From positions 8,044,501 through 8,108,500 of the forward strand of contig JAPYXD010000701.1 in assembly GCA_030998225.1 (NCBI GenBank): DNA of 64,000 nucleotides, given 5' to 3'. Position numbers and translations under genes: made by a program. Under the pieces are notes generated by a model that worked only from the letters and a program-made list of their open reading frames with translations, was not told where the DNA came from and made no database searches. Every line of letters starts with the position of its first letter. The stretch's first letter is position 1. The stretch is from Diplolepis rosae (taxonomy: Eukaryota > Arthropoda > Insecta > Hymenoptera > Diplolepididae). Below are positions 19,928-32,874 of this stretch, piece after piece.

Positions 19928-21132
19928 TTAAGGGAGTATGGTGGATAAGACTATTAAAAATGAGAATTACTTGTAATTTTGACAGAACGCGTATTATAGC
20001 TTACTTGAACTATGGTTCAAATTTCGTGGCCCTTCAGAACCTCAAACCCGAGAAATTAATTATTGAAAATAACATGTGATCTTATGGGAAAATGCTGTTT
20101 TTAAAGGATTATTCAAAAATGGGAAAATTATGAAAAAACTCTGAGATACGTGGAATTTTTTCATAATTTTCCCATTTTTAAATAATTTTTAAATATCTTT
20201 ATAAATTACAAAAACAGCATTTTCCCATAAGATCACATGTTATTTAGTCCAAGCAACAGGGGATATGTTATGACATTATTTATTTCAGAAAACGGACTAC
20301 GCCATCAGAAGAAAGGTTGGTCTTAGAGTAATTGTGTCATATTTTGGACAACGAAATATGATTTATAAATTTTTAATGAACTTTGCAACATTTTAGCGAA
20401 AAACCAAGATTGACGTTCTGTTGTGCTTGATTTATATTTTTAAAAGCCGTTTTCAAAATAAAAATCGGACCATCTCTGCGGCAAGCAGACATTTTACAAT
20501 TAACGCATTAAATAAATTAATGTGTCAATAGCGCGGAAACGTATTATCTTAAAGTGTCCGTTTTTTATACATTTGAAGAGCATAAAGTCTGCTACTTTGC
20601 CACCAATCCTCAACCAAAAAAGTTAAAAATTAACTGAGATATTAATTTGTTTAACAAAAGCTAAATTTCCCGGTTTTTCAAAATTTTCTCCGCTTCTAAT
20701 TATCCAATCAGATCAAGCGACGGCTTATTTTGTTCACAATTCAATTGTCTAAAACTTTTCAATTGATGTTATTAAGATTGGATAATTACCTTCAATGTTA
20801 TAAACAAAAAACTAAAAAAAGTGCGATTTTTTGGTCTTAAATGTTAATAAAAAATTTATAAATCATATTTCGTTGTCCAAAACATGACACAATTACTCTA
20901 TGACCAACCTTTCTTCTGATGGCGCAGTCCGTTTCTAAAATAAATAATTTCCTAAATCATTCATAACAAATTTCCTGTTGCTTGAACTAATTTTCAATAA
21001 TTAATTTCTCAGGTTTGAGGTTCTGAAGGGTCACGAAATTTGAACCATAGTTCAAGTAAGCTATAATACGCGTTCTGTCAAAATTACAAGTAATTCTCAT
21101 TTTTAATAGTCTTATCCACCATACTCCCTTAA
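19928..21132. mobile_element. TTAA-flanked 1.2-kb inverted-repeat element
   Basis: TTAA at 19928-19931 and 21129-21132 bracket GGGAGTATGGTGGATAAG and its complement. Arms of about 145 bp pair closely (shared ACAGAACGCGTATTATAGC-like and CCTCAAACC blocks). A second paired segment, 20280-20420 with 20810-20970, carries the CATATTTCGTTGTCC block. The middle (20430-20810) shows no coding potential. The left arm is interrupted by the hairpin at 20068-20244. Confidence 0.8.
20068..20244. repeat. Hairpin inserted in the left arm of the 1.2-kb element
   Basis: AACATGTGATCTTATGGGAA is repeated inverted at the right end. The arms continue through AAAATGCTGTTTTT and AAAAATGGGAAAATTATG. There is no counterpart in the right arm of the host element, so it inserted later or arose by local inverted duplication. 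Confidence 0.7.
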
Positions 21133-21183
21133 AAGATATGATTTCGTCAAGAGCGTATCGTGTTGGTAGGATTTCATTTCCAT

Positions 21184-22045
21184 GCTGGTAGTAAAAAGAT
21201 CCAAAAGATAGGAACTGTGGGATTGGAAAAGATAGAACACTTCTATCTCTCCCAACCCATCACTTTGCATCCCCAAAACTCTATCTTTTTCTATCACCGC
21301 ACTTATCCAGAGTGACCTGGAATATCTATCTTTTTCTATCCCTATGTCTGGTAATATCTATCTTTTCCTATCCCTTAGTCTATCCGCCGACTGAAGTCAT
21401 ATCTATCTTTTTCTTTATCTTTCGTGATCGACCACTTGTATCTTTTTCTAGCCATCATTACATAGGGGAAGACTATTACTTCATTGGCCATAAAATATAA
21501 TCACCCTTATAGAAAAAGAATATAAAATATCTTAATAGCGGACTGATCTTCTTTTGTTGTGAGGAGAGATAATGAGAGATAGAAAGAGAGTTTAAAATTT
21601 GTAATCGCATCGACTAGATTAGCAAGAAGATAGAAAAAGATTGACGTTGATAGATGAAGGATAGAATGAGATAAAAAAGGGAAAATTGAAGAAGGTAGAC
21701 GTGAATTAAGATTAACAAAGAGAAAGAAAAAGATTGATGTTGATAGATGTAGAACAGAATGAGATAGAAAGGGTGAGATTGAAAAAGATAGACGTGAATT
21801 TAGATTGACGAAGAGACAGAAAAATTAAGAAAGATTGATGAAGGATTGTAAGGGATAGAAAAGTAAGTATTGGAAAATATAGACGTGAATTTATATTAAA
21901 AAAGAGATAGAAAAAGCTTAAGGATGATTGATAAAGGGTTAGAATGGATAGAAAAGTAGTTATTAGAAAAGATAGACGTGAATTTAGAATGAAAAAGAGA
22001 TAGAATTGGATAAATTATCTCTATCTTTTCCTATAATAAAGATTC
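21184..22045. repeat. GATAGAAAAAGATA-rich inverted and tandem array
   Basis: From 21184 to about 21450 the plus strand repeats CTATCTTTTTCTATC-type blocks. From about 21545 to 22020 it repeats the complementary GATAGAAAAAGAT-type blocks. The right half also has about four tandem units of 91-93 bp, anchored by TAGACGTGAATT at 21696, 21789, 21880 and 21973. No coding frame is supported. Confidence 0.75.
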
Positions 22046-24066
22046 AAAATTATTCAAAAGGATAAGATTTCTATTTTTCACTTCCAGCAGGGATTCTTCA
22101 AAGAAACAATAGCTTTCCAAGATTGATTAAAGACGGCGTGCGACGTTCTAATAATTTCCTAATCAGTCTCTAATCAATCAATCAATTTTCGGAGAAACGA
22201 TTATTGCGGTGAAATATAAAGTCGGATGGTAATGAATTACTACAATGCATATAGTTTGTCAGTTAGTCTATGTTTTTTTCAAACAATTTTAATTAGTCGA
22301 TTGCAATGTTACGCCTCCGTTTATCTAATTCTATTGATCCTTCATTTTATTTATGCGAGAGGATTGTATACAGTGATGTCTGATAAGTCAATATATTGTT
22401 GTATTAATGAAGTATCTCCCTACTTTCTTATTTCTTTAAAATATACCAATTTCGTTCCAAAGTTTAATCCATCGGGTAATTTTCTCTACCATACGATATT
22501 TAATTACACCCTTGCTACCTGCTACTGACGGGAATAAACTCAGTAATTATGCCCTTCCTCCTAATCTGTACTACAGAAAATGTGGACTGCGGCACGACGT
22601 GAATTCTTGTTAATTCGTCATTATGAATTCCTTTTAATGATGGTTAATTTACTTTAATGAGAGAGAATAAAAGTGAACTTTGGATTATTTTTAAGGATTC
22701 GCATTTACCTTAATGAGATTAAATACGAAGAAAATTTTAAGGCAAAAGTTAGCATACCTTTGAATGATATTTAATCCGAAGGAGAATAAATTTCATTGAA
22801 AAGTGTTAAGTCTCTTTCACAAGATGGTGTCATGAAATTTGTTTTGCAAAATTTTGAATTCAAAATGAAATACTTTTCTATGAAACATTTTTTACTGTGA
22901 TGATACCTACATTAAACGTTGATTATTTTGCATCTGCTTCCGTTATATTTGATCAAGTATTTTATTCAAGCTTTAGAAAGATAACTTGAGTTTTTGTTTA
23001 ATTAATTTAGTAAGATATTATGCTGTAAAATCAAAAATTTTACTATACTAAACATATATGCACTTTAAGTGTAACTTACGAAATCAAATTCTTCACTAGG
23101 CATCACTGTTTCTTGAATTAATTTAATGAATGCTCATCAGGCATTTTTATTGCCTACCCGTAACAAAAATAATTAATATTTGGGACAACAACAAACCCAT
23201 GTGACTTATGCTTTTACTGTGGGATTTTAAATCGACAGTTTAAAATTATAATTATGGTCGACTGTGATTTATTATGAGTTTTTACATTATTATTATTATA
23301 AAGAGGATGCATTGTTGTTCACGATTCTGGCAGTGATAAATGGAAAAAGCATTAAATACAAAAGCAGTGCAGATAAAGAGCTCACGAAAGAGGTTATGCA
23401 GCTACCAAAAGGCGATAAAATGCATGGTTAAGTGCAATAAAGCGTGATTGAAGTACATTTTCTAGAGATCTGTGATAAACTAAGTCATGCAAATTGACAT
23501 TTCATGATATAAGGTACTTATTACTGATCATATGAGTTTGTTGTTTCCCGTGATTGAGATGTCTTTGGCATAGGTAAGAGAAGTGAAAATGACTATAATT
23601 CTAAAATCTGATCATAAATAATTTCTTTCCCGCCAATTTTGAAATCTTCGGAAGCATTCCAAAGCCGAAATGGACCAACTATCGCCACCTATATTCCACC
23701 TTCGTAACTACCTAACCGCACAAGTGATATATTAAATTGATACTGAAAGTAACACACATTCTCTAGCTGTATAAATTGTCGAGTTACCTACCTTTCCTAG
23801 AAAATGGGAAATGTTTTTCCACGTCTAAATTGTGCTTTTGTTAATTAGGCTAAAGTCACAAATAGTTTCATTTCTCTGCGCGCATGTTTATTTGAGTGGT
23901 AGCTAACGTAACTTCTACTGCCTGTAAAGATCAGCGAAAGTTTCGTGATAAGTTCTTCGTCATCTTCATGAAGGTGCTATTGGTTGGCAATTTGGGAAAC
24001 CATCGACGATGACATCTGCGGTGAATTTTCGAATTGGGGCAATAGTCGACGGTTCTCGGATAATTT
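22046..24066. other. Intergenic region upstream of TAF4
   Basis: This AT-rich sequence becomes more GC-balanced towards 24000. A 100-codon frame at 22226 is rich in Tyr, Leu and Phe with no domain and is probably chance. Regulatory elements of TAF4 may lie in the last few hundred bases. Confidence 0.45.
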
Positions 24067-24422
24067 TTGAAGCTGCTCATTTTGGCGGGTGACGTGCTGT
24101 TTCTACTCGGCTATCGACGGTCGCCATTACTACGTGAGGGGTTAAGCGGGGAGGGGCGGCCTTCGGTGGTTCGGGAGGTGGGAAAGCGAAGCACGCGCCG
24201 TGGAAGAACACGTGGTGTCACACGGGTCGACGAAACCGTTCGAGGAAGACGACAAGCACAATGTCTCGAGGGTGCATCATCCTTGAGGGCGCGTGTCGGC
24301 TGTCAGAAAATGCTAGATCCGTCGTGGTCAGTTTTCAGCTGCGTTAGGGGGGCAATGCACTATGGGAAGAATTTCCGACACGCGCATGCGCAATTGAGTT
24401 TACAGTTGGAGCTTGGAAGAAA
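24067..24422 (+). promoter_or_regulatory. CpG-rich TAF4 promoter and 5' UTR with an NRF-1/Ewg site
   Basis: This block is markedly richer in G, C and CpG than its surroundings. CGCGCATGCGCA at 24381-24392 is a perfect palindromic NRF-1 type site, the motif bound by Erect wing in flies, 30 bases before the TAF4 ATG. There is also an E-box CACGTG near 24209. No TATA box is evident. This fits a broad housekeeping promoter. The long frame through this block is a by-product of its composition. Confidence 0.6.
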
Positions 24423-27400
24423 ATGGCGTCAGCTAAGTTTCTGGAGGAAGCTCTCAGCACGGACGTGGACGAATCTGCAGTAAACGCAATCGTGGGCTCA
24501 CTTGAGACGCAGTTAGTCACGTCGGCGCCGAACGCTGCTATTCATCAGCCAACCTCCGTGGCGGTCAGTCAACAGAATCACCAGGTGAACTCTACTATTT
24601 CAAACGGGGGCACTATCTCCGCTGTCGTACAGCCACAGAAACATGGGGTTGCCAACGGCGGCGGTCAAACCTCAGTCAACAGTCTAATGACTCAGGAGGT
24701 TCCGAAATCTATTACTACGAATACCTTGCCACAAGTAAACGTGGTCACGTCCAATGCAGTGGCGCCACAGGTTACCGCTCAACAACAACAACAGCAACAT
24801 CATCATCAGCAGCAACTCCAGCAGCAAAACCAACACCAACAGCAAGCCACGTATATGAACCAGACTGGAAATCAGGTAACCTCAAACCAGACAAGTGTAC
24901 CTGCTCTCACTAAGACACATGAGCAGGTAAAAATCATATACTCTGGTGCGGGCCAGGTTATTGCGACAAGTGGAGTAGTGAATGCGAATAATAAACTAAC
25001 CTTCCCGACGCAAACTGTTGGTCAACTTGCGAATGGAACTCTTGGTGTAACAACCCAAACAGTCTTGCATACGACTTCGAACGTTACGAACACCGGTTGT
25101 GTCCCGCAGACTAGTAGCCAGGGGATCAATGTTAATAAACCCACGGGTACTGCTTTAGTGATAAAGAGTAGTGGTGCACCAGGTGGTATGGTTTCTGTCC
25201 CTTTGACGGTTCCTGTCTCCGTTGGCGGCAACGCGGTTAATACGACCCTTCAAGGAAAAGCGGGCGTTACGTCGACAATTGTACCGAGTAATATGCAGAT
25301 TCTGAACATGAATACTATAAGGCAAGGAACTCCTGTAGCAGGACAGCAAGCTGGTAAACAAGTAGCTCCAAGGATTGTAATCGGCCAACAAATGGTGGGA
25401 GCCAGACACGGTGCTCCTGTAAGTATCTCTTTATTTTGTAAACAATACCATTAGGACATGTTGATTTGATAATATCTCATTCTTGGAATTTATAATTTAT
25501 TCTAGGATACCAAGCCAGTCAATATTTGTATTCGTCTTTTAAGTCTTTGGTTTAATAATCTTTCATTTCGTGATATTGGTTGTAATTACGAGGAATATGA
25601 CTTATCGTAGTTAATTTAGTGTTCGCTTGATTGGATCTTTTATACTTTCATTTCACGTAAAATTCCCAATATTTCTTAAAATTAATCTGTTGTATCAAAA
25701 CCTAGTATGTTTTTATTTGAAATGTAATGCGAGTTAGAAATTTGTGGAAACTCGCTAGTAGTATCCATTTACTTTTTAATTTTGCTTTATACTATGATTA
25801 ATTTATGATAATTTCTTCTAACCTTCAACCTGTAGTCGTTTGAACTATTTGTTCAGCTATGCATCATGATCAAAATACGATAGATCGCCATTTTATCTAT
25901 ATTAAAAAACTGTACCAATACTTTACGATGAATTGTAGTTTTAAATGATAAATTCTGTTCTCATTTTGCTTTCAAAAAGTGTCTTCTAATCGAGGAATGT
26001 AATTTAGATTCATATTTAATTCCTCCTGTTTTACATAACCTCAAAATCTAATACACTTTTTAAATATTTCGTGTAATTTACCCACATTCAACGTAGTTGA
26101 AATACCACGTTCAACGTAGTGATGTTACGGATTTGATATTGTCAAATTACATTGTAGTGTAAATTTTACATAACCTTGAAAGTAAAATCACTATATGGAA
26201 CATTGTAATTTTACTAAGTTGAACGTGGGTCATAATCGAGCCCACGTTGAATTTAGGTAAATTACACAAAAAAAAATTTATAATATACCTCAATCACAGG
26301 ATTTTCAAATTCTAATTTATATTAAAAATAACATAATAACGACGTTTTGCTTCTTCCAGATAACGTTGCAGGCATTCCATGGTCTTCAGATACAGGGAAA
26401 TTTGATAGTCAAAACGGAGAATGGACAGTATCAATGTATAAGGGTAGCAGCTCCAGCATCTGCTGCTCCAGGAGGCACCACCGTGACTCCGAACAGTATT
26501 GCAGGGAATGCAGTGGTTGGGGCACCATCTGCAGGCACAACTTATCGTCTCGCGTCTGTGCCGGTTGTAAGTAGGCTGAACACTCAGTTCACTGGCCCGC
26601 CACTCGCCACCCTAAGAAAACCTATTCAGGTGACGCACTCTCATACCTCCTACGAGACTCGATGTAGTGCTGTTGTAGAATTTTCATTCGTTTACGTTGA
26701 TTTTAATTCACTGGAATGGTGTTACCCGTAAGACTGAGTACTCCATTTGCATTTTCTTTTCCTGCATCGAATTTATAACCTTAGGTCTCCTGTAGGATTT
26801 TTAAACCTTCGTTACGGAAACGCATTTTTTCAATACCAACCTAAACACAGGTCAAGGTTTTTTTAAAGCTTTTAAATATACATTTAAATCAGTCAGCAGT
26901 CTTAAATTTCAATAAGAGATTAGAAATTCAATTTTCTTTGTAAGCTTTGCGATTCAGTAATCGCACTTGATCTTGATAATCCACAGAAATAACGAGGAAT
27001 TATAACAAAGGAAGCATCTTATTTGAGCATTAATTATAATTTTGCAAAAAATAGAATTATTGATATGACGATTACTGCATTATTCGCCTTATTTCTAATT
27101 TTAGAGTGTTGTCCATTAGTTATTTTCCAAAATCTTAAACTCATTGAGTCTGAGTTGTTAAAAGTAGATTTATTCAACAAACAAAATTTTAAAGGTTACT
27201 CTGTGGACTTAAGATAATTTTGCCTTTTAAGTGTGACACGAGTCTGTACAAGGTGTAAGTGCGTCAGTTTTATTAACACGAATCTAATCAAAGAAAGGTA
27301 TAAATAATTAAAATCTGTGTTTAGTTAGTATTAATTCTTATGAATGCTATAACTGAATGAACTGTTTAAGCTAATCCTGCAAGACTTTTATTTATGTATT

Positions 27401-30400
27401 TTTTTACTAAAACTTTTTCTTGTAGAGCATTCTTATTTGAATCGACTAGAAAAAATTGTTAATTTTGCATGATATATACTGCGTGCTTAAATTTAGTTCT
27501 ATCTTTATTTATATATTTTTTATTTATGGAATTGAAAAATGTCGTATTGCATTGATTGACGACAACTATTGAAATTGTAATACACAAATGTTACATTTTT
27601 TCTTGTTTGTGATTGGTCGCTATTTTAAATTTTCATCGGGGATTTATTTTCTACGTAAAATTCTAGCATGAGTATTGCTTAAGGTGAACTGTACTTTTTC
27701 TGTTGTTGAATTTGTTTGAAATTGAATAGATTGAATTTTCTGATGACTGCCATGCTAAAGAAAATTATTTATAATTTATTAAATATGTTCTCATTTCTTT
27801 CCTTTCCTTTAGACTGCACAAGCAAGTGCGACTACTGCAACCGTAACTGCAACGCAATCTACTCCGACCAGTGTTGCTGTATCTGCATCAAATGCTACTC
27901 CAGTGCAAACAGGACAAACTCCTGCACAGGTAAGACACAGGTGTCTCTAGTTCACATGTAATAAGCAATGCTACTCTGAATATTTTTTTATGTGAATTAC
28001 TCTCAATAGTTAATAACTTTATTCATTCTTTTATTACAGCGCCAGACCACAGATAATACCAAAGAAAAGTGCCGTAAATTCTTAGCAAACTTATTAGAGT
28101 TGTCTAGTCGAGAACCTAAAGCAGTGGAACGAAATGTTCGGACGTTGATCCAAGAGTTAATTGATACTAAAGTGGAACCCGAAGAGTTCTGTGATAGACT
28201 CGAAAGATTATTAAACGCATCTCCACAACCATGTTTGATCGGATTCCTCAAGAAAAGCCTGCCCCTCTTACGACAGTCCCTCGTAACCAAGGAACTTGTG
28301 ATAGAAGGGATACGACCTCCACCTGCAAATGTAGTCTTCTGTATAGCTTCTGCTACTCCAGTAGCATCGCAAGTATGTTTTTCTATGATTTTTTATTTCC
28401 ATTATTTACACAACTTGATCAGGTAATCAAGTCTTTCGAGAGAAATATTATGTACTTTAAGAAACATTGCCTGCTAAATTCAGGAATCATATTTGAGATT
28501 TGTAGAAAATAAATTCTCCTATAATAGAGATTACAAAAAAAATTTTATTTCAAAGTTTTATTTATTTATATTTATATGTATTTATTTTTATTTATATTTA
28601 GCGATTTAAAGTTTGAGTAGTCCTTGTTTTTTAAGGCATAGAGTAAGTGGCTCACATAATCAAGAAAAGAATTTAAGTTTTCCCTAAAAAAATCTACAAT
28701 AAGGAAAGTTTACCGCAGAAACTTTGGCACATGACAAAGAACACATTAAGGCCATGGATCAAGTGGACTACATGACGTCGGTAATTATAATTACTGTATG
28801 TTAGGTTATTCAAAAATTAATAACTTGAATGGATTTTTAGCACCAGACAGGCGTGCACAGAAAAGCCGGAAAGGATTGTCAGGTACAAAAAATCTATTAA
28901 AGTTATTCATTTTCGAATAGCCTTATATACTGTAATTGCAATTACCGAAGTCACGTGGTCTGATTGATCCATAGCCTTAACATTGAAATTTTTTAATTGT
29001 TCAAAGTCAATTCAAATCTAAAATTCTCCGTTAAGAGGTATATTATTTATCTTGTCCTAAAATTTTAGCGAAAAATTTTCAATGTTTTAGAAAAAATTTG
29101 AAGGAAACTGAAGTTATTTATCGCGAGTCCACTTGATTCATCCCCTCCAATAGGTTGATAAATAATTCGCAAACGTAATAAGATTAAAAATAGATTTATG
29201 TAGTTTTGAAGATAAATCATATGATTAAGTATTTCCGTACATTTGTTTATTGTAATTTTATTATTCTTTTAAGTAAAGTTTGTGAATGTTAGTGAATCAT
29301 AATTGCTTTAAGTCACTATGAAGTTAATTATCAGACTTAGCTTATTCAGGGTTGCTACAGGTGCCGCAAGCCTGGTAAATCGAAGAACTTTAAAAAATCA
29401 CTGGAAATTCATTTACTGTTTGATTTTGTTTATTGTTTGTTTAAAATTTTGTATAAAGTTAATATTTTACTGTAATTTCAGAAGTTATGAAATGAACCGA
29501 ATATTTATATTTTAAAGTAAAACTCTTTAAACGCTTTATAAATCCATTGGAGTAAGCTTTTATTAATATACTTACCTTTAAGTAGATTATTTAATTCATC
29601 TTTTTTATTCCCCGCAGCCTAAGTGGACTAATTATAGGGTAATACAACTCTTTACGACGCATTTAATCAAGTAATGAGTTACAAAATTGAACTGGAAATT
29701 CAAAAGAAGTCAGGCAATTTTTAAATCTTGATTCTGTAGCAACCCTGTTCATTAGTTTAACTCTGGTTAAGTATTCGATGAGAAATCTAAAAAGTGTTTA
29801 ACAGTTACTTTGTCTGGGAGTTACTCAAGAAAAATTATCAAAAAAAGAAAATGTAAAAGCAGAATCTATGAATTAAAAATTGGAGACATTATGAATGGAA
29901 TTGAAAACTACTAGAACATGTTCTGAGTGTGATATGATGTTATTAAATATTAAGTCTAATTAGTTTTATTATTTTAGAATCAGGTGAGGAATACTGTTGC
30001 TGTTCTTCCCGTGGCAGTAGCAGCAGTACAATCTGCATCCGGCCCAATTTCTTCTGTAACTCCTACAGCAACGTCACAAGTAAGAGTGATGGCACCTCAC
30101 TCTACAGTCACAACAACTATTCCAAGAGCTGCACATCAGGTTCAGCAAAGGCTGGTGAGTTTTTGTCACCTCATTGAAACATACAAAATTAATTTATTCA
30201 TTCAAATTGAATCTACCTGAGAAAATGAGTATCTTGAGTCTTGGGGGTTAAAAACTCACGAATTATTTAAAAACGATTGTAAATTTTGAAATAAAATTGC
30301 AGATACGGCCAGTCACGTCGGTATCGCGTAATCAAGCGTCCGCTGTTAGGACGACAATGTCAGTCAGTGGTATTCGACCTGTAGCACCAATTATCCAGAA

Positions 30401-32874
30401 GACACCCACCTCAACCGTTCTTAAAACTCTAGCTACCACACCTCAGGGAAAAGCAGTGAATGCAACTACCACTCTCAATAAGGTTGTAGTGCCTTCTATC
30501 CTACCAAAACCTGCCGTTAAGGAGAAGGAAAAAAAGACTTTTTCTGCAGCTGGCTATACGTAAGTATTTAAAAAATTTAAATTAGATTAAATATAGTAAA
30601 ATAGTTTATAAATAAATGTTTCATAATAAAATGTATTTAATTTCAATTCAGGGGCGACGATGATATAAACGATGTCGCGGCAATGGGAGGTGTCAATCTG
30701 GCAGAGGAATCTCAAAGAATCCTCGGATCCACAGAATTAATTGGGACGCAAATTAGATCTTGTAAGGATGAAGCTTTTTTACACTTATCTCCCTTGCAAC
30801 AGAGAGTTAAACAAATAGGTGAGTCAAGTTATTTTTCGTTTTTTATAGGGCATAAATACGTAAAACGTGACGATTTATGAGTATATTTATTTTTTATTTG
30901 TCCTTGCAGTATCGAATTATGGTTTGGAAGAGCCTAATCAAGAGGTCGCTACCTTAATATCTCATGCAGTACAAGAAAGGTTGAAAAATCTAGTGGAAAA
31001 ACTTGCAATCATAGGGGAACATAGGATAGATCTTAATAAGGTTAGTAATGAAATACAATCATGATATAAATTAACGAAATCATTCCTTAACTTCAGAAGC
31101 CTCTAGTTAATAATGTTCTCTGCTCATTTTATTTGAATTTGTTTTCTAGATGGATCCCAGGTACGAAATTTCACAGGACGTAAGAACGCAGCTCAAATTT
31201 TTGGAAGATTTAGATAGGGTAGAACGCAGAAGGCATGAAGAGCACGAAAGAGAAATGTTGCTCCGAGCCGCAAAGAGTCGTGCGAAAACAGAAGATCCCG
31301 AACAGGCTAAGCTTAAAGCGAAAGCAAAAGAGGTAAGAGTTTAATTTTATAAATTTACTCATTTTTGAGACTTAGAAGATGGCTTGGATGTTATTTTGTT
31401 TTCTTAGCTTCCAATTTAAAATTAGTTGAATGTTTAGGTCTTTCAATAGTTTCAATAGTCTTTAAATAGTTAAATATAAAGTTGTTTCATTTTCGGTGCA
31501 ATAATTTAAAAAATTTTCAGCTTCAAATTCTTTTGACATCAGGTTTTTAACTTCGAAGTTTCAAATTGTCCAATTTCTAATCCTATCAATGTGCATTTTT
31601 GAATTTTTGTATTTTTTATAGTGATCTTAATAGCCAATAATTCTATCGGATAAAACATTACGTTTTAAATTATATGGTTGAGTTTAAAATCTGTCACTGT
31701 CTATCTTATCGGAGGAACACAAATCTTCATATCAAATACAACATATTCAGACAGATGTCCTAAACAAATTCAAACTCTTATATTGTACTAATCCTAGTGA
31801 ATTTTTGAAATTTATAGAAATTGAAATATTTCGGTGGAAAAAGAGACGCTTTACAACTTTCGACCGGCAATCGAACGACGTGGGTTCTAATTCTGGCACA
31901 GTTGAAACCGTCTCTTTTTACATAGCAGGGTTTCAAATTCTATTAATTTTAAAACATTACGTTTTTGGGGATTTTTTTCAGTCATTATTATTTAAAAATT
32001 TTAAGAATTTACGATAATTTAGGCAGTGGCAAAAATTTCGAACTCAACTATCTAATTTAAGATTATTAAAAAATGCTTCAATTTACGCTTACTTAAATTT
32101 TTTCGAAAAGACATTCAAAATACGAAGAAAAGTTAATGGAACATTCAAACTCGTTAGTTTTTTTTGATTTATTAAAACTTGCCAATGTTTACCTTCACTG
32201 AAAGCGTCATCGAGGCCGTTACAGTAAACAATTAAGTCAATATTATCAAGTCATGAGTAGAATTTTTGTCCTTGTTTAAAATAAAAACCTGTCATTGTTG
32301 TAGTCTTTCAAAAATTTATTTTTATTAGTAAAATTAATGAACGGTAACAATAATTTTTAAAGTTAAAAATTATTTCTTAAGTTTGGGAATTCATGCGAAA
32401 TTATAAATTAAAAACATTAAAAATTTGATCTTAAATTTTGTACATATAAAACTTACATGCTTCGAAATGGAAAAGATTAAATTTTTAAGGTTCTTTTTCA
32501 AATTTGTGTAGACGTCTTGATTTAATATGTAATTTAATTATAGCGTGAGATAACTGATTTTGAAAGAAGTTGCCTTAAGTCTCCATTAATTTTAGATGCA
32601 ACGTGCAGAAATGGAAGAACTAAGACAACGGGAAGCAAATTTAACAGCTTTGCAGGCCATCGGACCTCGGAAAAAACCGAAATTGGATAACGGAGGCTCG
32701 GCTAGCAGTCCTGGCAATAGTTCTGGGTTGAGTGCGACGGCTTCCGGGTTAAGCAGACAAATGCCGCTAAGACCGAGAGTGAAAAGAGTGAACGTGAGGG
32801 ATATGTTATTCCTCCTCGAGCAGGAAAAAGAAACGTGTAGAAGTACAACACTTTATAAATCGTATTTGAAGTGA
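24423..32874 (+). CDS. Taf4: TAF4, transcription initiation factor TFIID subunit 4
   Basis: Ten exons with compatible phases: 24423-25418, 26360-26629, 27813-27929, 28040-28372, 29978-30154, 30303-30559, 30652-30818, 30910-31040, 31150-31332 and 32596-32874, giving 969 residues. TAF4 is a scaffold of TFIID, pairing with TAF12 through a histone fold. The N-terminus FLEEALSTDVDESAVNAI matches the TAF4 family, followed by a low-complexity activator-binding region with a Gln/His tract (residues 120-141) and ITLQAFHGLQ near 333. The TAFH domain spans about 466-560 (CRKFLANLLELSS, ending VIEGIRPPP). The C-terminal TAF4 domain begins near 707 and includes INDVAAMGGVNLAEES, a charged helix (RRRHEEHEREMLLRAAKS) and VNVRDMLFLLEQE near the end. 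The ATG lies in a good context (AAAATGGCG). Exon 2 has a second in-frame donor at 26567 that would drop 21 residues. Confidence 0.93.
25419..26359. other. TAF4 intron 1
   Basis: It runs from a GTAAGT donor to a TTCTTCCAG acceptor. Around 26090-26250 ACGTTCAACGTAGT and its complement recur several times, giving a weak local palindrome. No gene is seen. Confidence 0.6.
26630..27812. other. TAF4 intron 2
   Basis: AT-rich sequence between the GTGACG donor (or GTAAGT at 26567) and the CCTTTAG acceptor. No repeat or gene is recognised. Confidence 0.55.
28373..29977. other. TAF4 intron 4, host of a MITE
   Basis: It runs from a GTATGT donor to a TATTTTAG acceptor. It contains the TTAA element at 28746-28980; otherwise nothing is recognised. 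Confidence 0.6.
28746..28980. mobile_element. TTAA-flanked palindromic MITE in TAF4 intron 4
   Basis: TTAA at 28746 and 28977 bracket GGCCATGGATCAAGTGGAC and its imperfect complement. Paired inner blocks include CGGTAATT and TAATTACTGTAT. The ends resemble those near 42189, 42538 and 55042 (GGCCATG), so a family of related elements is present. Confidence 0.78.
31333..32595. other. TAF4 intron 9, host of a tRNA-like repeat
   Basis: It lies between AAAGAG/GTAAGA and the TTAATTTTAG acceptor. Apart from the tRNA-like segment at 31863-31920 nothing is recognised. Confidence 0.55.
31863..31920 (+). repeat. tRNA-derived SINE fragment, copy 1
   Basis: ACCGGCAATCGAA, a B-box-like GGGTTCTAATTC and CAGTTGAAA occur in the same order and spacing as on the minus strand at 45010-45095. 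This looks like a decayed tRNA-derived SINE. Its A-box is not clear. Confidence 0.5.

Noticed and set aside
21184..22045. CRISPR-like array
   Set aside because: Repeats are degenerate, of unequal spacing, occur on both strands and lie in a eukaryotic genome.
22226..22528. 100-codon frame rich in Tyr, Phe and Leu
   Set aside because: No domain, no exon signals and composition as expected from AT-rich DNA.
24067..24483. 138-codon Arg-rich frame upstream of TAF4
   Set aside because: It arises from the CpG-rich promoter, overlaps the true TAF4 start in another frame and has no domain.
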